64,000 nt of DNA from positions 147,309,885 to 147,373,884 of the forward strand of contig CM043958.1 in NCBI GenBank assembly GCA_014529385.2, in the 5' to 3' direction. Shown here piece after piece: positions 21,492 to 31,854 of the stretch. A program made the position numbers and the translations under genes. Source of the DNA: Adiantum capillus-veneris. Taxonomy: Eukaryota; Streptophyta; Polypodiopsida; Polypodiales; Pteridaceae. The notes under the pieces are model-generated. The model made no database searches. It was not told where the DNA came from and worked only from the letters and a program-made list of their open reading frames with translations. How positions within the stretch are numbered: position 1 is the first letter of the stretch; each line of letters starts with the position of its first letter.

Positions 21492-22326
21492 TAACCAAAT
21501 TTACTAAAACCTATTGGTTTTGCATCAATATTTTATATGGATCCTTATGGACACCTTTTTTTGGTCATTTCAAGCTTTGAATTCCTTATAGGATATCAAA
21601 ACAAATAACATATTGTGAAACCAAGTGTCCAATGTAATTTGACTTTTTGGTGCAAGGGTGTAGTAGGTAGAGCTAAAGCAAGTGATAGTTTGCTGGAAAC
21701 TTCATTTCATAATTGATTTGAGCTTTTCTAGTGTCCTTGAGTGTGAACATATACTGGAATTGCCATAAAAAGGTTGCATTTAAATGAATGATGCAAAACC
21801 AATCCATTGCAGTAAATTTGTGCTTTTTAAGTACCCTAGGGGGTAGATTGGCCTATAAGGGGCAAAAAAATGCCTGGCCACAAGGGCGCGCAAATGGCCC
21901 ATCCAAAACTGATGGATGGGCCATTTGCGCGCCCTTGTGGCCAGGCATTTTTTGCCCCTTATAGGCTAATCTAACCCCCTAGGGTACTTAAAATAACCAA
22001 ATTTACTAAAACCTATTGGTTTTGCATCAATATTTTATATGGATCCTTATGGACACCTTTTTTTGGTCATTTCAAGCTTTGAATTCCTTATAGGATATCA
22101 AAACAAATAACATATTGTGAAACCAAGTGTCCAATGTAATTTGACTTTTTGGTGCAAGGGTGTAGTAGGTAGAGCTAAAGCAAGTGATAGTTTGCTGGAA
22201 ACTTCATTTCATAATTGATTTGAGCTTTTCTAGTGTTCTTGAGTGTGAACATATACTGGAATTGCCATAAAAAGGTTGCATTTAAATGAATGATGCAAAA
22301 CCAATCCATTGCAATAAATTTGTGCT
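21492..22326. repeat. About 500-bp tandem unit linking hairpins 1-3
   Basis: The spacer after hairpin 1 (about 21492-21824) and after hairpin 2 (about 21994-22326) is nearly identical. It starts TAACCAAATTTACTAAAACC and ends AATCCATTGCA(G/A)TAAATTTG. Hairpin plus spacer repeats with a period of 502-503 bp. The near identity of the spacers suggests recent duplication or gene conversion. The third hairpin is followed by unrelated sequence. Confidence 0.95.
21825..21993. repeat. Hairpin 2 of transposon array
   Basis: A hairpin with arms of about 80 bp and a loop AACTGA-like centre. The stem differs from hairpin 1 in several compensated positions, such as AAAAAAATGCCTGGCC in place of GAAAAAGGCATGGCC, so both arms changed together. 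Confidence 0.97.
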
Positions 22327-22495
22327 TTTTAAGTACCCTAGGGGGTAGATTGGCCTATAAGGGGCAAAAAAATGCCTGGCCACAGGGGCGCGCAAATGGC
22401 CCATCCAAAACTCATGGATGGGCCATTTGCGCACCCTTGTGGCCAGGCATTTTTTGCCCCTTATAGGCTAATCTAACCCCCTAGGGTACTTAAAA
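22327..22495. repeat. Hairpin 3 of transposon array
   Basis: Nearly identical to hairpin 2, with a few arm mismatches (GCGCGC opposite GCGCAC) and a changed loop. It lies about 180 bp from the end of the convergent minus-strand gene at 22673. Confidence 0.97.
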
Positions 22496-22672
22496 ATCAC
22501 AATTATACTCAAATTGACTGCAATTACATACCTTGAAATAACAAAGTCAAAAAACAATTCATATCACCAATTGAAACAATTTTCAAGATTGACAAATCAG
22601 ATTGAAAAGAATTTGCAATATAGAGAGACAATTTCAAATATTTTTTATTCCTTCTAGCACAGTGATTTTACA

Positions 22673-24249
22673 TCATGTATCTGAGGAGTTCAAAATTTTT
22701 TTGAGCATTTCCTGGCGCCTATTTTGCGTGTAAGGCAACTCCCTAGTCAAGAGGGACAGCGCTATGGCATTTGGGTCAGTTGAGCCAATGGAAGCATGTA
22801 TCCCTATCTGGGCAAGCACTTTACCACGAAAGCCAGTGCCAAACGCTGTGCATACAAGGGATCTACGCACTAGGAACACTTGATGCGCAGTTTGAGCAAT
22901 GGTACTCAAACACAAAAACTTGCTCAAAGCTTTTAACGACGAAGTCATAAAATGGGCTTGGGGAGTAAATTCATTATGGATAATGGCCACATCGCCAGGG
23001 GGGAGTTGTCCAAGGTAATGCGCAAGGGAAGCTTGAGGTCCAAAGCCCGTCCGCTTGCCACCCGTCCTTGCAGCAAAATCATCAACCTCCACAACATCCT
23101 GTCATAAACCGATGAAGGTTGAGAAAAAAGACAACGAAGGATGAAATAGTAACATGAAAATTAGGATACAGTTTACCTCCTGCTCCTTGTCATCCTCCTC
23201 CCTGTTGCCCTTTGCATCCAAGTCAATGGTCCCATGCACCACAGATACCAGCTTTGGATCATCAGATGGGAGGTTGCATAATGGCATAGGCATCCTAGCA
23301 GCCTCAACCTTGGCTTGCATGGCTTGGAAATCTTCATCAGCCACGTGCAACTACTCTGCTGCCAGGACCTCCGCACATACAACTGCAATAGTGTCAGCAA
23401 CAGAGTCCCCATCTGGCAAGAGCTTGCTTTCTAGGGCATCTTGCGTATTGTCTAAGGGACATTTGCTGTTGTTGCATAGCACGCTCAAGCATTCATCCAT
23501 GCGCAGGCCAGATGCTTTTTCCAAATCATGCAGGAACACAAACTCCTCCCCATCCACTAACACTGAGGAGAAGCGGCTAATTTCTACCTCTGGGATAGCC
23601 ACATCCGTCAGTGGTAGTGGCACTGGAGTGTCACTAGGCCAGCCGCAACTATGGATTTCTCAACCACTTCCTCAAGAGCCCTAGGGTACTCGAGCTGGTG
23701 TGCTTTTCCTTCCGCTGTAGGGTTCATGGGAATAACTTGCTGCTCCTTGGTGTCCTTGATAAAGGACCCAACTTGAAGGTGTGGTAAGCGGAGCTCCTCC
23801 AAATCAGGTTCCTCGCTCACCAAGAAGATAAATGTTGCGAGCCGAGAAAGGTACTCCACCCCCAACTTGCGCTTCTTGAGCGCTGACACCCCAGGGGCTT
23901 GCTCGTCCAAGTAATGGCCTGCATTGGTTGCAATTTCTTGGAATCGTTGCAGCCGCTTGGTGAATGGGCGATCACCTTTGTGTATATAGCGCAAAAGATC
24001 GCAAGGCACCCAGATCCCTGCATGTGGGGGGATAGATACAGAATATTTTATGATGTGCTCCTCCATGAACGCAGAAATCTCCTCAAATGCATCCATGTGA
24101 AGGGCAACTGTGGCGTCAAGGTCAGGGAGACGAGTAAAAAAGGTGTGGAGGTCCAACTTCCCTTTGTATTTGGTGTCCTCAAAGAAGAGGATGAAGCGTG
24201 ACAAAGGGGTGGATGTGGGTACAGATGCAGAGGTTGTGGCAGCATCCAT
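22673..24249 (-). pseudogene. Transposon gene A, unrecognised, two exons
   Basis: The chosen start is ATG 24249 (MDAATTSASV). Frame 1 runs to about 23640 and contains FFEDTKYKGKLDLHTFFTRL, HMDAFEEISAFMEEHI, VPCDLLRYIHKGDRPFTKRL and ALKKRKLGVEYLSRLATFIF. The frame then shifts near 23630 and continues VEISRFSSVLVDGEEFVFLH to a TAG at 23351, with the same frame open beyond it. A GT-AG intron at 23176-23099 (78 bp) keeps phase (KEQE to DVVEVDDFAARTGG). The final exon (23098-22673) has PPGDVAIIHNEFTPQAHFM and LPYTQNRRQEMLKKIL. Total about 525 residues; predicted mainly helical and soluble. No family is recognised. It is convergent with the H3-like gene, with the hairpin array between them. One frameshift and one stop suggest decay. 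Confidence 0.55.
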
Positions 24250-24494
24250 GTTTAGCCTGGGGTGTGGATAGAGAGTGGAGGAGCTCAGGAGTTGCAAAAG
24301 TGAAAATAGTGAATGAGTTAGGTGGCCCCCCTTTTATAATGTACCCTTTTTTTAAGACATTAAAAAAAAGGCACTTTCACCAAAAAATGATTTCTCATCC
24401 CAATGCAAAAAATTATATTCAAAGGCATGATTTGCCGAAGCAAATCATGTTGATTACAGCGGGGATCAATATGAAAATTGCAAGAGTTACAAAG

Positions 24495-26113
24495 TTATAA
24501 GATCGATAGCATAGTTCCATCTATCCCCCAGTCCTCCTCGACCTTCAATTTGTCTTCCATTCTCTTCCCAATCTGCGGACATTCATTACAATAAGCATCT
24601 AATGATCGACAAACCATGATGTATTGAAAATGTGGTGGAAGGATTCTCACCTTGTGACCTTGTAAACGAAATTGTGCTTGTTGAAGGGCCTCAAAACCCA
24701 TAATAACCAAATGTTCTCGAACATTACTGAGAGTCCAATGCTTGTTCACTTGGACTGCCTCCTAAGCATCGTTGGGCATCTTCACTGCAATGTCAAAGCT
24801 TGCAATAGCGCCGTCTACACTCTGTAAGAGAGTCCACACTCCAAGCTTGCACATCCAACGATCATAGTGAAATCGTATGTACAAGGAGGTGCGGGATTTC
24901 AAATAGCGCATTCCAATACCTGAAGCTCCAACCTTAGAACGGTACCGGTCCTTTTGTGCATACCCTCCACAAAACCCCAGTCCTCTTCTAAAATCCTTCC
25001 TAATTCCTCGTAATGCGCATCTTTACATACAAGCATTGTGGTAGTCTCCACAAATCCAAACTCTTTAAAAATGTGCACAAAACAATGAATAGGCAAACAC
25101 CAGCTCAAGCCCACAGACCTAGAAGCTTTAGAGTATTTCAAAGAGTTTTGGACATCCATTATCATCTTTTGCTTGAAAGATGCTACCGACCACAAATCTG
25201 GGACCAGCCACTCCATACTTAATAAGGAAGTTACTTTGATGGGTTCAAGCGTTCCAAATGCTTGTGTAGAAGTAAGGACAATATAGGAGTGAGAATAGAA
25301 GAAAATCCTTCTTTGAACCAGTTTGGTTGGGCAAAGATGCGGGAACATTATTGCTCCAATATTCGCATGTATAGCATTGAATGTGCCGGAGAGACTATGT
25401 AGTGGCTGCTCCTCCACCAACGTGGATGGAAATATGACTATAAATGCATGACAAATGTTAAGTATGAATCCATAATAACATTACACTGTGATTTCACACC
25501 TAGCTTTGTATTCTCACAACATGTACTTACAATGTGTTGGAAATCAAGGTGGTTGTTGCAAGTGCATGGTTGACATTGAGAAAACATGTTGCACAATGGC
25601 TATGGTCCCCTTGTCTTTGCGGTTCTTGAAGCCAAGGAGCTTTCCTTTCCAATGAAGATCCAAGTTTGCACGATTCCGCACACGATGAGGGCCAACAGCA
25701 GATGGTTGCATGTATACCCAAGCACCTTTGGTGAACTCTTGTGGCACCCACTCATCATCTACACCTCTAGTGTTGTGGCATGCAAGTGCTGTGACCTCAT
25801 CCTCGCCTTTGCGAAGTAGAGTTGGCCATGGTTGAGCAAAGCAAACTAGGAGGAGGAGAAGAACCTTGCTTGTTGCTACAATGTAGGTGTGATAAAGTGA
25901 TATGAGAAAATGGTCAACCCTTGTGGCAATGGGAGGAGAAGGTGGACAACCCTTGCTTGGTGTGGCACTGGGAGGAGAAGGTGGATAAGCCTTGCTTGGT
26001 GTAGCAATGGAAGGTGGTAGGGGAGGAGAGAGGAGCTTTCTTGCTGCAGCAATGGAGATGGTGTAAAGAGAGAGAGTGTTGGAGTAGAGGATGAGTGTGA
26101 TGGTTGCAACCAA
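24495..26113 (-). pseudogene. Transposon gene B, unrecognised, several exons
   Basis: The frame 26113-25544 opens MVATITLILY and carries a short tandem proline-rich repeat (PPSPPSATPSK), then DEWVPQEFTKGAWVYMQPS and WKGKLLGFKNRKDKGTIAI. A donor-like GTAAGT lies near 25530 and an acceptor near 25447. The next segment (25446-24899) has PHLCPTKLVQRRIFFYSHSY, FVHIFKEFGFVETTTMLVCK and YEELGRILEEDWGFVEGM. A third segment ending at 24495 has QYIMVCRSLDAYCNECPQIG and LKVEEDWGIDGTML. The second and third segments share a pattern, M(L)VC followed by a helix and EEDWG, so an internal duplication is likely. I cannot assign a function, and stops between segments make the exon model provisional. Confidence 0.4.
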
Positions 26114-26423
26114 GGAGGGGTTGGAAAAGGGGTTCTAGAGAGAGAAAATCCCTTTTTGCCTAATAACTAATTTTGGGGGAGCTCTGGATAGCAAAAAAAG
26201 ATTTTTTAAAAGTTTTTTAAAAATTTTGAATTTTAGGGTTTTTGGATGCACGTTTTGACTTTTTGAGATCAAAAAATGCTTTATTGACCATAAAATAGTT
26301 TTAGGGGGGTTGTCAGAAGATGAAATTTGAGTTTTGAAATTTTTGAAAAATTTCAAATTTTTGGGATTTTTTCAAAACCGGATCAAAAAGGACGGAAGTT
26401 GGAGGTTCCATATGGCCCACCCA

Positions 26424-26447
26424 CCCCCCCCCCCCCCCCCCCCCCCC
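26424..26447. repeat. Poly-C run (24 bp)
   Basis: A pure run of C flanked by ACCC-type sequence in the right subterminal part of the DNA transposon. The complementary strand could form a G-quadruplex. Run length is likely uncertain in any assembly. Confidence 0.95.
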
Positions 26448-26559
26448 TACCCCACCTTCTCACTAGGTAAGAGCCCATTTAAAAAGTGTAAGACTACTTT
26501 GTCCCCCTACATTTTTGAGGGCATAGAGTGTGTCCACCACCCTCTTCTCATTGGCTGAC

Positions 26560-26614
26560 CTCTAATTAACCTTAATCCCAAAGGGCCCCTAGAGGGTTCA
26601 TATTTTTCCTAATG
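26560..26614. repeat. Right terminal inverted repeat of the DNA transposon
   Basis: Read from the right end inward it gives CATTAGGAAAAATATGAACC, then a GGGGCCC block, then GGGATTAAGGTTAAT. This mirrors the left end. The next base on the right is the T of TCATT, where the E3 LTR resumes. Confidence 0.87.
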
Positions 26615-27504
26615 TCATTGTGTGCTATGCAAAGTGCAAGGGCTCCATCTCCTTCTCCAAGCTCCTTGAGAAGTTGAGAGCCTACACCAACTCTCTTGGC
26701 TATGGAATGCAAATCCAACCAAGAGCTATGCTTCAATGCTTAAGCTTGCCATCTCCTCCTTCTTCATTACTATGCTATTATGTATGCTAGCAACGAGAGT
26801 ATGATAAGTGAGGAACTACTTCTTTCTCCTATGAAATGTTTCTTCTTCCTCTTCCCTGCCCTCATTCCCTGCTAGCTCTCTCCACCTTCGAAGGTGTTTG
26901 AGGTCTTGGGATTGAGGCTTGGGATAGTTAATGCTTTCTACAAGTGCATGTTATGCTTATTGCAAGAAGGCTAATGGTTTATTGCAAGTATATTAATTAC
27001 TTAATCCAAGTAGATTAATTGTATTGCAAGGTAGATTAATTATTGCTTTAAGCACAAGTTGATGCATAAAAAGTATACATCTTCATGCACTCAAATGATT
27101 TAGGGAGCACAAAGATTAATGATGTTCACAAGTTCTTGATTGTTTCCAAGCTAAGATTGATTGTTGAAATTATGCAAAATCTTGGTGTGTGAACCTTCCA
27201 TCTTCATATTGCCAAGGAGGTCTCAAGGAACACAAAGATTGTATTGTACCAAGTCTCTTAATGAGAGAATCTATAATACAAATGCCTTTTGGAGGGGGGA
27301 CCGGCTCCACATAAATCCGGTCCTCAACTGTTGTCATATTCTCTACACTCTCTCTCTTGTAAAAGTATTGTTCATGCCTAGTTAATTAAGTGTTATGATA
27401 GAGTTGCTACTACCAATTAAGTTCACCCTCTATGCTCTCAAAATTTCTCACTCTAATTCTCTTAATTCCGCTATTCTCTAAGTTCATAGGCCATTCCCAT
27501 TACA
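26615..27504 (+). repeat. E3 5' LTR, right part
   Basis: Continues the LTR interrupted at 16730 and matches 32807-33696 of the 3' LTR almost base for base. It ends in CCCATTACA, one base before the primer site. Confidence 0.95.
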
Positions 27505-27505
27505 T

Positions 27506-27523
27506 TGGTATCAGAGCATTTGG
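27506..27523 (+). promoter_or_regulatory. E3 primer binding site (initiator Met tRNA)
   Basis: TGGTATCAGAGCATTTGG follows the LTR end by one base. TGGTATCAGAGC is the standard complement of the plant initiator-Met tRNA 3' end used by many plant LTR elements. Confidence 0.93.
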
Positions 27524-27876
27524 TTTCTCTTTTCTTGCTTAAGAAGAGGGGTCCTTAAGTAGCCTATAAATGATTGATGTTGTTAATTATAATAGGGTAA
27601 GTGGAACTGGGATCTAATATCGGTTTTGTTAACCCCACTATGTGGGGGATGGTGCACACCTCGGGAGCTTTAGACTTAATAATGGAGTCTTTTTAGACTT
27701 GCCTACGGCTTTACCATTATTGAGCCATAAGAAGTCCGAAAGGAGCTAGCCCTTGGCAATTCTGCTATGTTAGACCTACTCCTCTACTCTCTATAATTAA
27801 CCACTTTGAGCCGTGGGTGTAGATACTTAAGAGCCGATTTTCAAAGGCTAAGAGGAGTGGCAACTAAGGTTTTGAA
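27524..27876 (+). other. E3 untranslated leader
   Basis: About 350 bp between primer site and gag. No gene or notable repeat is seen. A small duplicated phrase around GACTTGCCTACGGCTTTACC is not clearly structured. Confidence 0.6.
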
Positions 27877-29360
27877 TTGCCAAAGCATACACTAAGTACA
27901 TACATAAATTATGTTAACATGGCTGACAATAATCAAGAGAGTAGAATGAACATTGATAACTTTGATTTTGCACATGAAAGTGCTAATGATGATGCTCCCA
28001 TGTTTATCAAATGTCTTGTTTCTAAGCTGCAACAAGCTATGGAAAACCCATTCCTACAAGGTGAAGTTTTCCAACAACTTCATAGTTATGGGATTCTCCA
28101 AACTCCCCCAAAAGAGAGAGCACCTGGGAAGTCTCTTCATGAGATTTCCAAGAGAGGGCTCTCTACGGTGAGAGAAGAGGAGAACCCATACGAAGCGCTT
28201 AAATGTTTACTAGCGGGCTTACCTCCATCCAAGAAGAAAGATAAAGTCTCTACTTTAGAGCCTTCACCAAAAGGAGGAGAAGGAAGTGAGTCTTCCAATA
28301 CTTCCAAAGATATGGCTCCAAGAAGACGGCAACCTCAACGATCTCCAACTTTCCCCAAGAGGGAAAGATCACTGCAAAGTCCTCCTCCTCGTTATCACAA
28401 AAGGGAAGAGAGGTACCAAATAAAGGAAAAGGAGAGAAAGAGGTCACCCTCTTCTCCATCTTCATCAACTTCCTCATATTCCAATGAAGGTAGCGGCTCT
28501 TCTCTCAAAGAGCCCAAGCGGAAAGGCCATCGCAAGTTCTATCCGGTATGGAGAAGGTCCAAGAAGCTAAAGAAGTTCAAAGAGGGAGGGAAGAACACCA
28601 CTTTCCTTGCCTATGCTGGCACCTTTGGTGCTATGGACAAGGTCTTGGCCTTCATCCAACAGCTTGATGCAGCCTTTGGTGATGAGGGCTTCATAGAGTC
28701 CTCTAAACTGCGTCAAGTATCTATGCATTACCAAAGTTCCGCTCGACAATGGTGGGATAGCCTACAAGCCCAAAGAAAAGCTCCAAAGACATGGAAGGCT
28801 TTAAGAGCCTCCATCATAAAACAGTTTCTGGCAAGCAACGCTCAAGAAAATGTCCTCACAGAATGACAAAACTTGAAACTCTCTCCCTACGAGTCTATCC
28901 AAAAGTATGTAGATAAGTTTTGGGATTTATTTCTCAAAGCCACTATCTACAAAAAGATAGACTTTGGGGAGCAAGAGCAACAATTATGTGCGGGTATTTC
29001 TAAAGAGAAGGCCGAGTATATTAACTCACAAAGGCCTAGTACCATATTGCGGTCATACACCATACTATGGTCGCCTCTCAAATCGATTCCCAACAAGGGG
29101 TTAAGAAAAACTCTAAACCCATGGAAGTGAAGGATCAAAATGAGCCCAGAGGGAGGACTAATGCTCAAACTTCCTTCAAAGGCAACTCTAGCAACACCGA
29201 TAACAAAGTTAAGGAGAAAGGAGTCTATAAAAGTAAGAATAAACTCTCTGCAATAGAGCTAGAGTGTTATCGTAAGGATAACAAATGCTACAAGTGTGGA
29301 CAACAAGGGCATGTCTATCCTGCTTGTCCCCAAAGAAATGCACGCAACAAGCCACCTTGA
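27877..29360 (+). pseudogene. gag: E3 Gag
   Basis: The first frame (27877-28866) has a low-complexity Ser/Arg/Pro region, then the capsid core: FLAYAGTFGAMDKVLAFIQQ, QVSMHYQSSARQWWDSL and SIIKQFLASNAQ. A TGA at 28864 interrupts the frame, which continues with SPYESIQKYVDKFWDLFLKA. A frameshift near 29070 leads into 29067-29360, ending with the CCHC knuckle CYKCGQQGHVYPAC (C-x2-C-x4-H-x4-C). This is a typical Ty3/gypsy Gag order. Confidence 0.88.
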
Positions 29361-31854
29361 GTTTCTATGTTGGAATCTCCAAAAGAGGATGCTTATAGAA
29401 AAAGGCTTTTGTTTTTCCTATGCTAGAAGATATGTACATACATGTTTATGAGTCGGGTAGTATCCTATCCCTTGTAAATATGCATGCTTTCACAAGTTAA
29501 TGAAAATTTATATTTTCATATATATGATTTCTGTTAGAAAGTCTATAAATGAATTTAATGTTTCAACCAATAACAATATTATTAAATTAAAAAAAAACGA
29601 GAATCAAGAGGAATTAGAATTGTCTAAATTCCTAAATGGATTCCAAAATGTTTTTAATGATGATACCCCCGTGAGCTATCTCCACAATGAGGGGACAATG
29701 GCCATACAATGGAGCTTTTACCATGAAGCTCATTGCCTAATAAGCCTCCTTATTGAGCTTTATAAGCTCCACAAGAGGAGTTCAAAAAGGCAATAACATG
29801 GACTGGTAAGTTTTCAGAGAGATTCAATAATTAGGTCACATTATCTCTAAAGGTGGTATTTCTATGGATCCACGAAAAGTAGAGGTAATAAAAGATGGCC
29901 TAATCCAAGGAATCTACATGAGTTGCAAAGCTCTAAAGGTATGAGTGCATACTAAAGATGCTTCATAGGAAAAATCCATGCTTATAGTAGGTCCAATACA
30001 TGACTTAACAAAAAAGAACGTTAAGTATACATGGACCGCAAAGAGAGAAAAATACTTCTAAAAAGTTTAAAGAGAAACTTATTTCTCAACTTATGGGATC
30101 TCTCAAAGCTATTTGAGGTCCAATGTAATGCCTGGATGAAAGCCTTTGAGCAAAACTTTGCTTCAAGAAGGGAATACCATAGCATACGAGATTCAAAGAC
30201 TCAACTCCAATGAGCGAATGTTGGTCATATACAAAAGGACCTATGAGCTGTTTTAAATTCTCTAGACACATGGAAGTACTTCTTGCGGATTCCATTCATG
30301 ATGCAAACCAAGCTCTCGGACAATCAAATGAGGTAGGAAAATTTCTTTTTGCAATTTAAATTCTACTTTGCTCACATTGCTGGCAAGCACAATCATGTAG
30401 CCGATGCACTTTCCCAATGGCCAAGGGTAGATAGGATATCAATAGCAACTTACAATGAGCTATGTTTTATTATAGTTAAATATGCTTCTAACCCAGGCTT
30501 TAGGGATATGATAATAACCTTACAAATGGAAGAAAAAGAACCACTCACGTAAAAGGATGGTTATCTTCCATACCTCAATAGGCTATATCTTCCTTGATTC
30601 CCATGCTCCTTCCATATGCGGGGCAAAGAGGAATTCAAATTTGCTCTGCTAGGAGTAAAAGCATACTTGTATTGGCTTACCAAGAAACAATAACATACAA
30701 GAGAATGTTTCAAAATGTATGGTATACCAAAAGATGAAGTATGAAAAAAGGACCATGGCTTGCCAACATCCAGTTGTGTCAAATAGAAATCCTACTATGA
30801 CCACTAATTTTAATCTCTATCAGAATTAGAGTAAGCCTCTTATGTCGGCCTACTATTCCAATGGATGGCCAAAAGATACAAAACTAATAATCCTTGATCT
30901 ACTAAAAGACTATGATTCGAAGTAGATCAATGCTCAAAATGAGAGAAGTACTTATCTTAACAACAATATGTCTCTAATAACGTGAACATACTTCTAAGGA
31001 GAAACTACCTTTCAAGGCTAAAGACGGAAGATTCGAAAGTCCCTTGTAGCTTAAGATACCTGGGAAGATCTTCATTGCAAAGGAGTATAGCCGAGATCAA
31101 AAAGAATCTTTTTACAAGATTAAACAGGCTATATCCATTTATTAGCTAGGCAAAAGAGGCTCCTCGTTACGCACAAAAGAGCCTTATCCTTTAAAAAAAG
31201 AAAAAAAAAAGTTGGGTCTTACTAAACTTTCCCAAGGCTCATCTAAGGCAAATTACACACAAATGAAGACCCGCCACAAATCGAGGATGAAGCAGAGGAG
31301 CTCCAACCCAAGTTCATCCTTCAACAAGAAGACAAGGTATTAAGAAATGGTAGTATTAAGAAATGGTAAGATTACTGACAGTATCTTATTTAATTATCCT
31401 TTCAAAGATGCTAAATGCATGCAAAGAACATGGCTTAAGGATAATATGAACCTTGTTAATGATGCTTACAATGACACAAAAGAGTAAGCAAATGTAAAAG
31501 AAATGCATTTTAAATGATCAATGTTTTTGTCTTATAGGACTCTCTTTTTATGTTTTATGCACAAATTTTAAAGTATGCATACTTAGGATCATGTTTGTGG
31601 TGACTACGTCTCCCAAACACCAAGTAGACCTTGTCACTCTACTTTGGAAGTATGATATGGACTAAAAAGAGCAGACATGCTTGCGGCAGAGAGACAATGT
31701 CTCTCAAGCACCAAGTGGATTAGTCATCCACTCTGGAATGATGTCGTAGGGTAAAAATGGATCCTCTACCCGCTAAGACCAATGGACTAATGGGTGAGAC
31801 TTTACCATCTCTACCTCATAGTCGAGGACGACTATGATTTCAAGAGAGAGGTAA
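29361..31854 (+). pseudogene. pol: E3 Pol remnants
   Basis: Only fragments survive. FQNVFNDDTPVSYLHNEGT (about 29640) recalls the pre-RT segment. FYFAHIAGKHNHVADALSQW at 30364-30422 is the end of RNase H. Later fragments include an integrase-like start (DGYLPYLNRLYLP). The RT catalytic core and the integrase active site are not visible. The 3' end, with GTCGAGGACGACTATG and a short purine run GAGAGAGG before the LTR, is typical of plant gypsy elements. Between about 30800 and 31800 I see no open frame worth naming. Confidence 0.7.

Larger units (their letters stand above)
16731..26614. mobile_element. 9.88-kb DNA transposon carrying an H3-like histone gene
   Basis: This segment interrupts the E3 5' LTR. 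The uninterrupted site is preserved at 32801-32820 (ACACTCTCATTGTGTGCTAT), which fixes the borders. Both ends read inward as the 20-mer CATTARGARAAATATGAACC, and a second shared subterminal block GGGATTAAGGTTAAT follows at about 16785 and, inverted, at about 26566. The target duplication is ambiguous: TCATT if CATT belongs to the target, or a single T if CATT is the element terminus. Inside are a transposase-like gene (+), an H3-like gene (+), a three-unit hairpin array, and two unrecognised genes (-). There is no RT and no LTR. I do not recognise the superfamily. Confidence 0.85.

Noticed and set aside
16731-26614. The 9.88-kb segment as an LTR element or Helitron
   Set aside because: The ends are inverted rather than direct repeats, there is no RT, and there is no Rep/helicase domain or 3' hairpin-CTRR end.
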